A stretch of DNA of 64,000 bases from Palsa-504 sp963808615 (GTDB lineage Bacteria > Actinomycetota > Actinomycetes > Streptosporangiales > Streptosporangiaceae). The notes under the pieces are model-generated. The model was not told the origin of the DNA and searched no databases. It saw nothing but the letters and a program-made list of their open reading frames with translations. The stretch covers positions 806,001 to 870,000 of the forward strand of contig CAWEGV010000011.1 of NCBI GenBank assembly GCA_963808615.1, read 5' to 3'. This document shows, piece after piece, positions 43,985 through 52,881 of this stretch; positions within the stretch are counted from its first letter, which is position 1, and each line of letters begins with the position of its first letter. The position numbers and the translations under genes were made by a program.

Positions 43985-45313
43985 ATGGAAGCCTCGCGGA
44001 TCACCCGCCGCCTGCTAGCGCGCACGTCTGTGCGCACGTGGGCCTGGTGGCGGCTTCCCTGGCCGCTGCGCTGCTACGTCGGCGCGGCGCCGCTGGTCAT
44101 GGTCGTGCTGATCGGGTACGCGGCGTCCCAGACCACCTGGCGGACCTCCGACCTGTGGAAGTTCCTGCTGCTGCTGGGCTGTGCGCTGGTCTCGGTGGCG
44201 GCCACCCCGCGTGATGCGTACCTGAAGAGCGGGATGGTGCGGGACTTCATCACCGCCTGGGTGCTGCCGGTGGCGATCTTGCTGCCGCCGGTCTACGCGC
44301 TGATCATGCCGATCCCGCTGTACTCGCTCACCCAGGCGCTCTCCCCACGCAGCGTGATCTACCGCCGGGTGTTCAGCGCCGCGGCCATCTCCCTGGCCTA
44401 CGGCGCCGTGGCGGTGCTGTTCCGGGTCTTCCCCGCGTCATTCGCCGGGCCCTCGATCGGCACCGGGGTGCACGTCCTGACCTGGACGCTGGCCGTGGCC
44501 GTGTGCGAGATCGTCGGCGGCCGGATCAATCACCTGCTCATCTGGGGCGCGATGAAGCTGTCCGATCCGGGCGTCAAGCTGGCCGATCTGGAATTCAACC
44601 GGGAGGCGCTCCAGGGTGACTTTGCCGAGTTCGACCTCGGCATCCTGATCACGGTGGTGACCGCGGTCAACGTAGTGCTGGCCGTCTTCGCGGTGCCCAC
44701 CGTGCTGCTGGCCCGCCGGTTCATGATGCACGCCCAGCTTCTGGAGAAGTCCAGGATCGACACCAAGACCGGCCTGCTCAACTCCTCCACGTGGGAAACC
44801 GAGGCCACGGCGGAAATCGCCAGGGCCATCAGGACCCGCAGTCCGCTGGCCCTGGCCCTGGTCGACATCGACCACTTCAAGGCGGTCAACGACACCCATG
44901 GCCACCTGGTGGGGGACAAGGCGCTGCGCGCGGTCACCGACGCGCTGCGCAGTCACCTGCGCGCCTACGACCTGGCCGGGCGGTTCGGCGGCGAGGAGTT
45001 CACGATCCTCCTGCCGCACACCAGCGAGGCGAATGCGCTGATCATCGCCGAGCGCCTGCGCACGCGTATCGCCGCGTTGTCCGTTCCCGTGAACGATGAC
45101 GATGAGTCCGGACCATCGGTCAGGCTCACCGTCTCGATCGGCGTGACCGTGCTGGACAACGCCGGCCGGGGACTGGCCGACCTGCTCGCCGACGCCGACA
45201 GCGCCCTCTACCGCGCCAAGGAAAACGGCCGCAACAAGACCAACGCGGTCACCACGAGCGGACCGCGGGCCCACATGGCCGCTGTTTCGGCCCCCGGTCC
45301 CACGGACAGCTAG
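43985..45313 (+). CDS. Membrane-anchored GGDEF diguanylate cyclase, copy 2
   Basis: 442 aa from ATG 43985, chosen to match the paralogue; longer starts at 43894 or 43811 stay open but lack a ribosome site. Same plan as copy 1: about six membrane segments to residue 246, then GGDEF with DTKTGLLNSSTW, DIDHFKAVNDTHGHLVGDKAL, I-site RAYD and GGEEF. The central part is nearly identical to copy 1; divergence is strongest in the N-terminal 25 residues, the EFNREALQGD linker and the C-terminal tail. Catalytic residues are intact. Predicted to make cyclic-di-GMP; the periplasmic or membrane signal is unknown. Confidence 0.93.
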   Translation: MEASRITRRLLARTSVRTWAWWRLPWPLRCYVGAAPLVMVVLIGYAASQTTWRTSDLWKFLLLLGCALVSVAATPRDAYLKSGMVRDFITAWVLPVAILLPPVYALIMPIPLYSLTQALSPRSVIYRRVFSAAAISLAYGAVAVLFRVFPASFAGPSIGTGVHVLTWTLAVAVCEIVGGRINHLLIWGAMKLSDPGVKLADLEFNREALQGDFAEFDLGILITVVTAVNVVLAVFAVPTVLLARRFMMHAQLLEKSRIDTKTGLLNSSTWETEATAEIARAIRTRSPLALALVDIDHFKAVNDTHGHLVGDKALRAVTDALRSHLRAYDLAGRFGGEEFTILLPHTSEANALIIAERLRTRIAALSVPVNDDDESGPSVRLTVSIGVTVLDNAGRGLADLLADADSALYRAKENGRNKTNAVTTSGPRAHMAAVSAPGPTDS

Positions 45314-45390
45314 AGCCGCTGCCCCTTGCCTTCCGGCCGCTGCCGCCGCCCCTCCCTGCTGCCGCCGCCCTTTCTTCCGCCGCCACCTGG

Positions 45391-47802
45391 TCAGTGGTAA
45401 GGCATCAGGGCCTGTTCCATCTCGGCCAGCAGCGAACCGGGCAGCGGCTGCTCGCACCAGACCACCTTGCCGTCCGGGGTGCGGCGCGCCCCCCAGCGCT
45501 TGGCCAGCTGGCGGACCACCTGGAGGCCGCGGCCGTTCTCGTCGTCGCCGTTGGCTTGGCGCAGCCGCGGCAGGGCCGCGGAACTGTCGCGAACCTCGCA
45601 GACCAGCGCCCTCTCGTTGATCAGCCGCAGCGTGACGGGCCCGCGCGAGTACTTGACGGCATTGGTCACCAGCTCGGAGACCAGCAGCTCGCTAGTGGGG
45701 ATCAGGTCTTCAAGACCCCAGCGCTTCATGGGCTCGGCCAGCACCGAACGCGCCTCCCGCACCGATGTCAGCTTGGGCGCGAACGTCCACGAGGCGTAGC
45801 TGTCCTCGGGCAGCCGCCGCAGCCGCGCGATGAGCAGCGCGATGTCATCGCGCTGCTCATCGGAGTACACCCCGTCCAGCGTGGCCTTGCACAGGTCCTC
45901 GAGCGGCCGTGTCGGCGAGCCGGGCCCGAAGATGCCGCGCAGCCGGGTGAGCCCGTCGCTGATGTCCTGGCCCTTGTTCTCTACCAGGCCGTCGGTGTAG
46001 AGCACGAACAGGCTGCCGTCCTCCACCTGGAACTGGCGGCTCTCCACCTCGCCGTCGCCCACGCCGAGCGGCGGCGCCGGCGGCACGTCCAGCAGCTCGT
46101 TGCTGCCGTCCGGGTGGACGAGCAGCGGCGGCAGGTGGCCGGCCACGGCGACCTCGCACTCGCCGCTGACCGCGTCGTAGACGGCGTACGCGCACGTCGC
46201 GAAGTGCGGTTCCCGCTCACCGAGGGTGTGCATGAGCTCGTCGAGCTGCTGCAACGATTCGGCCGGCGGCAGCTCGAGCATGGCCAGGGTGTGGATGGCG
46301 GTGCGCAGCCGGCCCATGGTGACGGCGGCGCGCACGCCGTGCCCGGCCACGTCGCCGACCACCAGCGCGACCCGGCCCCCGGGCAGCGCGATGGACTCGT
46401 ACCAGTCGCCGCCCACCTCGATGAGCTTGCTGCCGGGCAGGTAGCGGTGCCTGACCTCGACCGAGGACGGCGCCGAGAGCCCGGTGGGCAGCATGCTTCG
46501 CTGCAGGGTCAGCGCGGTCGCATGTTCCCGGCTGTAGCGGCGGGCGTTGTCGATGAACATGGCGGCGCGGGACGCGAAGTCCATGCCGACCTCGATGTCA
46601 TACGCGTCGAACCGCCGGAACCCCTCCTGCCTGGTGCAGGCGAAGAACCCCAGCATGGTGCCGCGCGCGACCAGCGGCAGCATCAGCATCGAGGCGCCCG
46701 AGAGCAGCTTTCCCACCGGCCGGCGGCGCCAGGCCTTGGCGATGCTTCCTGCCTGGCTCCCGCTGATCGTCTCGAGTACCGGTTTGCCGGTGTCCATGCA
46801 GGTGAAGTACGGCGTCTGCGGCGGATAGCGGAGGATCTCGCCGATGGGGAACGCCGCCTCCCAGGCCGGGTCCTTCCTGTCGTGGGACAGAGCGATCCGC
46901 CTCAGCGGCAGCGACCCCTCGGGTCCGTGCGCGGGCAGCTCGTCGTTGCCCATCAGGCTCTCGAGCAGCAGCAGGTCGGCCGCGTTGCAGAAGTGCGGTA
47001 CCAGCGCGTCCATCAGCTCACGCGCCAGGTGATCGATGTCGAGGGTGTCACCGATCCTGGTGAAGGTCTCGTCGAGCATCCGCTTGCGCATGAGCGCCGG
47101 ATCGATGAACCTCTCGGCCCGGGGCGCCGGAATGCGCACCAGGGCCAGGGCGGCCAGGCTGGTACCGGCCGCGCGCATCGGGTGCACGGTGACCACGGCC
47201 TCGGCCGGCGGTCCCTCGCGCGTTTCGATGGTCAGCATCGCACTGCCCTCACGATCGGAACGGATCGCTTCGAGCAGCCCGCTGACCGCGACGACGCCAT
47301 CGGAAGACCTGGCGGCATGCGAGTTTGACTGGAGGCTCGCCGTCGTCAGGTCGCTCAGCTGAGCGCCGAGCAGCTCCTGGGGCTCGCGGGCCAGGATCAG
47401 CGGCGCATTGCGATCGTGCTGCACGATGCGCCCGTCATAGTCGATCCCGAGAATCAGGGTCCGTACGGACGACGGGAGAGTCGGCAGCACGCTCTCGGCG
47501 GTGCTGCTGGTGGCGGAGGTCCCGTCGACGACGCTGCCCCCTTGACCTCCTCGATCCCCCCGCACGTCCTGGTCCCCCCGCACCCCTTGATCCCCCTGGT
47601 CGTGGCTCTCCTGGCCCCCTTGGCTCCCCTGGTCGCCGGAGACCTCCTGCGAGCCGGCGCCGGCCTTGGCTCCGCGGCCTCTCCTCGTGCCGTTATCCGA
47701 GGGTCCCGCAGCCCGCGGTGCCGGGGCGCGGTTCGACGAGGCATCGCTCTCGGAAGCACTGGATCCGAGGGCGCCGCCCTTCGCCGACATGCCGGACGTC
47801 AT
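45391..47802 (-). CDS. PAS-GAF-SpoIIE (PP2C) phosphatase with C-terminal anti-sigma kinase domain
   Basis: 803 aa from ATG 47802 (GGGAG 9 bases upstream). Order: a low-complexity Gly/Asp/Gln-rich N-terminus (about 20-100), PAS-like (LILGIDYDGRIVQHDRNAP, about 110-220), GAF (about 250-430), SpoIIE-type PP2C (GGDWYESIALPGGRVALVVGDVAGHGVRAAVTMGRLRTAI, then LYTDGLVENKG and DDIALLIARL, about 450-660), and a HATPase_c/RsbW-like domain (SELLVSELVTNAVKYSRGP, NGRGLQVVRQLAKRWG, about 675-790). Such proteins act as both phosphatase and kinase of anti-anti-sigma factors in partner-switching control of sigma factors. No sigma or anti-anti-sigma gene is adjacent. Confidence 0.93.
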   Translation of the reverse strand: MTSGMSAKGGALGSSASESDASSNRAPAPRAAGPSDNGTRRGRGAKAGAGSQEVSGDQGSQGGQESHDQGDQGVRGDQDVRGDRGGQGGSVVDGTSATSSTAESVLPTLPSSVRTLILGIDYDGRIVQHDRNAPLILAREPQELLGAQLSDLTTASLQSNSHAARSSDGVVAVSGLLEAIRSDREGSAMLTIETREGPPAEAVVTVHPMRAAGTSLAALALVRIPAPRAERFIDPALMRKRMLDETFTRIGDTLDIDHLARELMDALVPHFCNAADLLLLESLMGNDELPAHGPEGSLPLRRIALSHDRKDPAWEAAFPIGEILRYPPQTPYFTCMDTGKPVLETISGSQAGSIAKAWRRRPVGKLLSGASMLMLPLVARGTMLGFFACTRQEGFRRFDAYDIEVGMDFASRAAMFIDNARRYSREHATALTLQRSMLPTGLSAPSSVEVRHRYLPGSKLIEVGGDWYESIALPGGRVALVVGDVAGHGVRAAVTMGRLRTAIHTLAMLELPPAESLQQLDELMHTLGEREPHFATCAYAVYDAVSGECEVAVAGHLPPLLVHPDGSNELLDVPPAPPLGVGDGEVESRQFQVEDGSLFVLYTDGLVENKGQDISDGLTRLRGIFGPGSPTRPLEDLCKATLDGVYSDEQRDDIALLIARLRRLPEDSYASWTFAPKLTSVREARSVLAEPMKRWGLEDLIPTSELLVSELVTNAVKYSRGPVTLRLINERALVCEVRDSSAALPRLRQANGDDENGRGLQVVRQLAKRWGARRTPDGKVVWCEQPLPGSLLAEMEQALMPYH

Positions 47803-48040
47803 GTGCTGTGTCTCCCGAGGCATCGCTGGCTGCGCTCTTGTCAATTATGGGCCACGGACGGCACGTTCAGACAGGAGTTCCGATCACTCACCTTAATCCC
47901 GAAAAGCATTTGTTCATGCCCGGTTGTCATAATTTATGGGGGAACATCGATGCTAACGTGAGGACCTCAAGTAACCCTGAGGTTAGTGCCCATGAGCAGG
48001 TTGCCTCCATAGTGCGGGCGGCGCAGGGCCGAGGAGGCTG
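47803..48040. promoter_or_regulatory. Promoter region of the PP2C gene with palindromes
   Basis: About 240 bp, AT-richer at 47880-47960. It holds TGAGG-A-CCTCA (47959-47969), a palindrome, and a second TGAGG at 47978-47982 that could pair with the same CCTCA, enclosed by CTAAC (47953-47957) and GTTAG (47982-47986). Position is 150-185 bp upstream of the PP2C start. Operator or leader structure is inference. Confidence 0.4.
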
Positions 48041-48781
48041 TCAGGTTAGCCGGGCCACGGCCAGGGCCGCGGCGATCAGGATGATGGCCCATGAGGTGGC
48101 CCGCAACGCCCCCTCGAGCGGCCCGATCAGGGTCTCGGCGGAGATGGGCACCGTGCGGCCGTCGCCGAAGGTGATGCGGCCTTCGACGCGCAGCGCCCGG
48201 CGCCGGATGTTCCGGGCCGGGGTGCTCAGCCGCCGCTGCGCCGTGGACAGGGCGAACGCGCCCACCGAGGCCACCACCGGAGCCAGGGCCAGCGTGCCGG
48301 CCTGCGCCACGTACCCGGTCAGCAGCGGGAATGCCCCCCAGCCCGCGGCGAACCCGAAGTCGGTGTGCATCAGGCCGCCGAACAGCTCCGCGTTGTAGCC
48401 GATCACCAGGATTGGGCCAGCCACCATGAACGGGATCAGGGTCCAGCCGACCATCGATACGCCGACCACCCCCAGCGCTAGCGCGCCGGCCAGCCCCGCG
48501 ACCGCCACCGCGACCAGCACGGGGGAGGAGATCCGGGTGCGCAGCGGCCGGCCGCGAAGCTCGTCGAGCGCGTGCGCGGCCAGCCCGACCGCGAGGAAGA
48601 ACGCCAGCACGGTCGCGATCAGGCGGCTGGTCTGCACCCGCGGTGCGAGCGCCGCGCCGATGACCGCGTAGGACAGATGCCACGCCGTGTACGGCGGATG
48701 CAGCAGCGTCCACCAGTCCCGCCATCCGCCCGGCCCTGCGGCATAGTAAGCCGGGCGGGTCTCCCCGTTCCCCCCGCTCAC
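48041..48781 (-). CDS. UbiA-like integral membrane protein
   Basis: 246 aa from GTG 48781, which overlaps the TGA of the methyltransferase (GTGA), so the two are translationally coupled. About seven hydrophobic segments. Resembles UbiA-type prenyltransferases in WWTLLHPPYTAWHLSYAVIGAALAP and the aspartate-bearing AHALDELRGRPLRTRI, but the full NDxxDxxxD motif is not present and a second Asp-rich loop is unclear. Coupling to a UbiE/MenG-type methyltransferase suggests quinone or prenylated-ring chemistry; this is inference. Confidence 0.7.
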   Translation of the reverse strand: MSGGNGETRPAYYAAGPGGWRDWWTLLHPPYTAWHLSYAVIGAALAPRVQTSRLIATVLAFFLAVGLAAHALDELRGRPLRTRISSPVLVAVAVAGLAGALALGVVGVSMVGWTLIPFMVAGPILVIGYNAELFGGLMHTDFGFAAGWGAFPLLTGYVAQAGTLALAPVVASVGAFALSTAQRRLSTPARNIRRRALRVEGRITFGDGRTVPISAETLIGPLEGALRATSWAIILIAAALAVARLT

Positions 48782-49653
48782 GGCACGGCTCTCCGTCCTT
48801 CCGTTTCCTCCTGGCGAGTGCCCCACATGACCAGGCCGCCGCCCAGGCTCATGACCCGAGTGCCCACGTCGGTGAGCCCCGCCTTCTGCCACGCCTCGAC
48901 CGTCCAGGAAACCGGGTACTTACGGTAGTGGGCGGAGATGTTCGGGCCGAGGAAACGCCCGACCCGGAACCACTCCCGGCCGCCCAGCAGGAACCCGCCC
49001 GCAGGCAGCGCCAGCCTGGTGTACGCCCACCAGGCCGGATGCCACAACCCGCCCTCCGGCACGCAGAACTCCAGGCTGGCCATGGTGCCGCCGGGCCGCA
49101 GGACGCGTGCCAGCTCGGCCAGCGTGGCCTGGGGATCCCGGACGTACCTGAGCAGGTAGGTGAACGTCAGCGCGTCGAAGTAGCCGTCAGGGAACGGCAG
49201 CTGCTCGGCCCGCCCGACCACCAGCCCCACCTGGTCACCTCTCCCGGCCGCCGCCACCCGGCGATGCCCCTGCCGCAGCATCTCCTCGGTCAGGTCCACG
49301 CCCACCACCGTGACCCCCCGCCGCCCCCCGCTCCCCGGTGCCCCTGCCGCCGCGTTCCCCGGTGCCCCTGCCGCCGCGTTCCCCGGCGATCCTCCAGCCG
49401 CGTTGCCCGGCGATCCTCCCGCCGCGTTGCCCGGCGATCCTCCCGCCGTCCCGCGCGCCGCGAGTTGCAGCGCCACCCCCGCGGTCCCGGAAGCGACGTC
49501 AAGGATCACGCCGTCCGTCCGGAGCACGCGGTCGACCATGGCCGACCTCCACCGGCCGTTCTGGCCGAACGAGAGAATCTCCTCCAGCCTGTCGTACCTG
49601 GCAGGCAGCGGGGCGAACAGGTCACGCGCGAAGCGGTTCGGATCGGCGTGCAT
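48778..49653 (-). CDS. UbiE/MenG-type SAM methyltransferase with tandem-repeat insert
   Basis: 291 aa from ATG 49653 (GAGAGG 6 bases upstream). Seen: FAPLPARYDRLEEILSFGQNGRWRSAMVDRV (the MenG-like start), motif I ILDVASGTAGVALQLAARG, motif II VVGVDLTEEMLRQGHRR, the DALTFTYLLRYVRDPQATLAELARVLRPGGTMASLEF part and a C-terminal end typical of menaquinone methyltransferases. Between motif I and the next strand (residues about 69-108) there is an insert of five copies of an 8-residue unit (GGSPGNAA, AGAPGNAA). It is followed by a coupled UbiA-like protein. Confidence 0.85.
   Translation of the reverse strand: MHADPNRFARDLFAPLPARYDRLEEILSFGQNGRWRSAMVDRVLRTDGVILDVASGTAGVALQLAARGTAGGSPGNAAGGSPGNAAGGSPGNAAAGAPGNAAAGAPGSGGRRGVTVVGVDLTEEMLRQGHRRVAAAGRGDQVGLVVGRAEQLPFPDGYFDALTFTYLLRYVRDPQATLAELARVLRPGGTMASLEFCVPEGGLWHPAWWAYTRLALPAGGFLLGGREWFRVGRFLGPNISAHYRKYPVSWTVEAWQKAGLTDVGTRVMSLGGGLVMWGTRQEETEGRRAVP
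49333..49450 (-). repeat. 24-bp tandem coding repeats inside the methyltransferase gene
   Basis: Five 24-bp units encode GGSPGNAA (three times) and AGAPGNAA/AGAPGSGG. The units are nearly identical in DNA, which points to recent slippage. They are in frame and placed in a loop after motif I of the SAM fold, so the protein may tolerate them, but copy number could vary between strains. Confidence 0.85.
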
Positions 49654-49762
49654 GAGGACCTCTCCGGCGCGGCACGGCAAGGGGAGACGAGGCAGCGCCT
49701 GAGCCTCACCGTACCGCCGCTGACACACGCGGGGCAGGCGGTCAGGCGCTGGCAGCCTGATC

Positions 49763-50194
49763 CTATCGACGCCCATCCGGCGGGAGGGCGGCCCTGATCC
49801 TGTCCGCGTAGGCCTCGGCGGGGTCCGCCGCGTCATATGGGTGCCGGGGGCCGAGCCAGAACCGGAGGCCGTCCTTGAAGTTCCTCGGGATCACGTGCAG
49901 GTGCAGGTGCGGCACCGACTGGCTGACCACGTTGTTGATCAGGATCATCGAGCCGTCGGCGCCGAGGCCATCCTCCACCGCGCGCTCGAGCCGCTGAGCC
50001 GTCCCGAAGAACTCCGGTACCTGGTCGGCCGGCAAGTCACTGAGCAGGCGCACGTGCAGCTTCGTTACGAGCAGGGTATGGCCGCGGAACACGGGCCGGT
50101 GATCGAGGAACGCCATCAGCCGTTCGGTCTCCAGGATGATCGCGGCCTTCTCATCGCCGCGGATGATGGCGCAGAACACACACGTAGCTGGCAT
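49763..50194 (-). CDS. HIT-family nucleotide hydrolase or transferase
   Basis: 143 aa from ATG 50194, chosen because the conserved start CVFCAIIRGDEKAAIILETE follows at once; upstream extensions have no resemblance. Seen: CxxC of the zinc-type HIT proteins, FLDHRPVFRGHTLLVTKLHVRLLSDL, and the histidine triad HLHLHVIPR. Probably hydrolyses dinucleoside polyphosphates or AMP-linked compounds; cytoplasmic. It lies 109 bp upstream of the methyltransferase on the same strand. Confidence 0.93.
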   Translation of the reverse strand: MPATCVFCAIIRGDEKAAIILETERLMAFLDHRPVFRGHTLLVTKLHVRLLSDLPADQVPEFFGTAQRLERAVEDGLGADGSMILINNVVSQSVPHLHLHVIPRNFKDGLRFWLGPRHPYDAADPAEAYADRIRAALPPDGRR

Positions 50195-50407
50195 CAGCCG
50201 TGAGCCTATCGCCCCGCCGGTACCGCCCGGCTGCCCGCCCGGCCGGGTCATGGGCGTCAACGCGACCATCCGGACCCGCACCCAGTCGGTAACAACCGGA
50301 TCTGAAACGCTTTCACCGCTCGTCCCGTCCGCATCACGACCACTGTCATCAGCCCTGGCTGGTAGGCCACAGGCCCGCGGGCTCGCGGCGCCAGCGAACG
50401 CTCCGCC

Positions 50408-51175
50408 CTACTGGCTGAGCGTGGTGTTCTGGCCTGTCACGGTGATCTGGAGACCCTGCTGGGTGACGCTCACGCTCTGGATCGTGACCCCGGCGGGCAG
50501 CTTCGGAATGGTGATGTTGAAATTCCCCAGGTTACCGAGGGCGGAAGCCGGGATCCCGCCGAAGTCGGTGACCTTGACGTTGATCTGGTCCGGGCCCGAC
50601 TGGGTGACCTGGACGGTGGCCGAGTCGCTGAACAAGCCGAACAGGCTGACGGTCGCCTTGATCTGGTGCGGGCCGTCGGGGACCAGCGTGACGCCCGACG
50701 GGATGCCGCCTACGTTTCCCAGGGCGGTGAACGTGACCAGTGCCGTGGCGGTGAAGTGGTCAATCGTCGCGCTGTTGAGTCCGTGAATGTGCATCCCGTC
50801 CAGGGTGGCGTTCAAGCTGGAGATCTGGAGCAAGCCGGAGGCGGCGTTGCTGACGTTGATCGTCTCGTTGCTCGCGGTGACGGTCACGGTCTTGAAATCA
50901 CGGGCGAGCAGCTGGGTCCAGAACGGGAACCCGTGGATGGTCACCTTCGGCTTGCCCGATAGGCCCAGCGACGACTTGACCTGGCTGGCCATCTGGTTCT
51001 CGGTGTACGCCCTGGCCGCGAAGTCGCTGACCACCAGGAGCACGAGGACCACCACGACGATGATCCACGTGATGCGCGGCCTTCTCCTGCGCCGTTTGCG
51101 CGCCGGCGCAGGCGCTCCGGGGGATGGCGACGTGTTCGACCATTCGGGCAGGGGACGGGTGGGTTCGGCGTTCAT
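50408..51175 (-). CDS. DUF2993 (LmeA-like) lipid-binding membrane protein
   Basis: 255 aa. A basic cytoplasmic tail ending RKRRRRRPR is followed by one membrane segment (ITWIIVVVVLVLLVVSDFAARAYTE, about 35-58) and a large extracytoplasmic domain with KVTIHGFPFWTQLLARDFKTVTVTASNETI, SLNATLDGMHIHGL and VQVTQSGPDQINVKV. This is the DUF2993 fold of mycobacterial LmeA, which binds phospholipids and helps mannan synthesis. The ATG at 51175 gives a normal length. Role here: envelope lipid or polysaccharide assembly, by inference. Confidence 0.88.
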   Translation of the reverse strand: MNAEPTRPLPEWSNTSPSPGAPAPARKRRRRRPRITWIIVVVVLVLLVVSDFAARAYTENQMASQVKSSLGLSGKPKVTIHGFPFWTQLLARDFKTVTVTASNETINVSNAASGLLQISSLNATLDGMHIHGLNSATIDHFTATALVTFTALGNVGGIPSGVTLVPDGPHQIKATVSLFGLFSDSATVQVTQSGPDQINVKVTDFGGIPASALGNLGNFNITIPKLPAGVTIQSVSVTQQGLQITVTGQNTTLSQ

Positions 51176-51457
51176 GACCGGCCCGCTAGCGTCGAGACCA
51201 TGCTAGCCACATCCTCACCATAAGTATTCACGAGGATCATCCTGACCCCTGCGGTGCCGCTCGGTAATGGTGGATGGCGTTGAGTCACATGTCGTGCGGG
51301 GCTCACGTGTGGCTCGGTCGATGTGCCCGGGCGCTTCAGTATGGCCCGGACGCTTCAGTATGCGGGGTGTCCGCGACTGAATATGCCAAAACGCTCCGCT
51401 CAGCCCCAATGGTTCAGCTGAGTCCCGTTTAAGGCCTGCGGCCCTACACTCTGAGGC

Positions 51458-51771
51458 ATGCCATCCGAGCCCTTCGATTGGCCCGGCCAGCAGCCGCCGC
51501 AGGCCGGATCTTCGAGTCCAGCCGCCGCCGGGTTCGCGCACGCCGGGCTGGCCGAAGCCGCACCTCCCCCGGCCAGATCAGCCGACGGGCCCACGCTGCC
51601 CGACCTGCTGGTGCGGACCCAGCGCTCGGAGCACATGCTGCACGGCGGGACCACCTACCGCATCGGCCGGGACCCCGAATCGACGTGGGCATGATGATCG
51701 TGCTGGGCGTGATCTTCTCCCTGCTGGCCTGGATCCGTATGCGCCGGCTCGGCCCGCGCCGCCGCCGCTAG
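51458..51771 (+). pseudogene. Remnant of an FHA-domain transporter with an internal deletion
   Basis: Bases 51458-51694 encode 78 residues: a Pro/Ala-rich start (SEPFDWPGQQPPQ) and MLHGGTTYRIGRDPEST, the first strands of an FHA domain, cut short. Directly on, in another frame, MMIVLGVIFSLLAWIRMRRLGPRRRR ends at 51771 as a single membrane segment with a basic tail, like the last helix of an ABC permease. Together this looks like the two ends of a long FHA-ABC-permease gene joined at about 51690 by deletion of the middle. It could also be two tiny genes; I think decay is likelier. Confidence 0.5.
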
Positions 51772-51810
51772 CGCGGCGACAGGACCGCCGCGCCGTGCCC
51801 CGGCCGGGAA

Positions 51811-52644
51811 CTAACGCACCGGCACCGGAGGCGCCAGCTCGCCGAGCAGCCCGCGCCGCAGCTCCTCCAGCATGGCCTCGCCGACCTCCAGGCCGCACGT
51901 CAAGAAGGCGCCGAACGATCCGTACCGCCGATCCGCCTCCTCGAAGGCCGCGCCCAGGTACGTGGCGTTCTGTTCCATGATCGGCCGCAGCAGCTCAGGA
52001 TCGGCCACGATCCCGGTCTCGACCAGGTCGAAGCGGAGCTTGAAGTACTCGGTGCGGTGGAAGTCGTTGGACAGCAGGTAGTCCCGCACCACGATCTCGC
52101 GCGACACGCCGAGGGCCGTGAGCACGATGGCGGTCATCCATCCGGCGCGATCCTTCCCGCCCGAGCAGTGGTAAAGCAGCGGCAGCCGGCCCGGCGTACA
52201 CAGCACCCGCAGCGCAGCGCCGAACGCCTCCCGCTGCCGCGCGTCCGCCACGAACCCGCGGTTCATCTGCATCATGAACCGGGCCGCCCGCCCGTCACCG
52301 AGTTCCCGGCGCTGCCGCTCATGGTCACCGCTCGTGATCAGCTCGTAGACCCCTCCGAGGTCGCCGCCGCTCACCGGCAGGCTGACGGGTTCCACCCCGG
52401 CCGGCAGCCGATCCGGGCCGATGAGCAGGATCTCACCCGGCGTCCTGAAGTCGATGACCGTGCGCAGCCCGAGCCAATCGAGCCGTTCGAGGTCGTGATC
52501 GGAGAGCTGGCCGAGCGCGTCGCCGCGGAACAGCCGCCCGCGCCGCACCTGCAGCCCGCAGGTGCTCCGGTAGCCGCCGATGTCCCGCACGTTCACCGCG
52601 CCGTCCAGCGCGACGTGGCGCGCTGGTGCCCACGGGGTCGTCAT
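51811..52644 (-). CDS. Tyrosine-protein phosphatase (PtpB/Y_phosphatase3 type)
   Basis: 277 aa from ATG 52644. Seen: GAVNVRDIGGYRSTCGLQVRRGRLFRGDALGQLSDHDLERLDWLGLRTVIDFRTPGE and the P-loop HCSGGKDRAGW (HCxxGKDRxG with Ala for the usual Thr), then the helical GVSREIVVRDYLLSNDFHR. This is the mycobacterial PtpB family, acting on phosphotyrosine or lipids. Longer open frames upstream continue antisense to the dipeptidase and are noise. The gene is divergent from the dipeptidase; 237 bp lie between, with an AT-richer part near 52770-52870. Confidence 0.92.
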   Translation of the reverse strand: MTTPWAPARHVALDGAVNVRDIGGYRSTCGLQVRRGRLFRGDALGQLSDHDLERLDWLGLRTVIDFRTPGEILLIGPDRLPAGVEPVSLPVSGGDLGGVYELITSGDHERQRRELGDGRAARFMMQMNRGFVADARQREAFGAALRVLCTPGRLPLLYHCSGGKDRAGWMTAIVLTALGVSREIVVRDYLLSNDFHRTEYFKLRFDLVETGIVADPELLRPIMEQNATYLGAAFEEADRRYGSFGAFLTCGLEVGEAMLEELRRGLLGELAPPVPVR

Positions 52645-52881
52645 CGGACCCGGCTCATCGCGTACCGCCTTCGTCCCCCGCCATGCCAAGCGTAATCCGC
52701 TAGGCCGTCTTACCAGCATGAATACCCCGAACTCGCCACAAATCACCGGACCGCCGGGCCACGTCGGCATCAGGCGCCACCGTCTTCGCAATTTTTTCTG
52801 CCGAACGGACCTTGGTCCTCGGTCCGTGTCACGCCGGGCCCGCGGTGGCCTTCTTATCTTTGGCGTTATTAGGCTGGCGGA

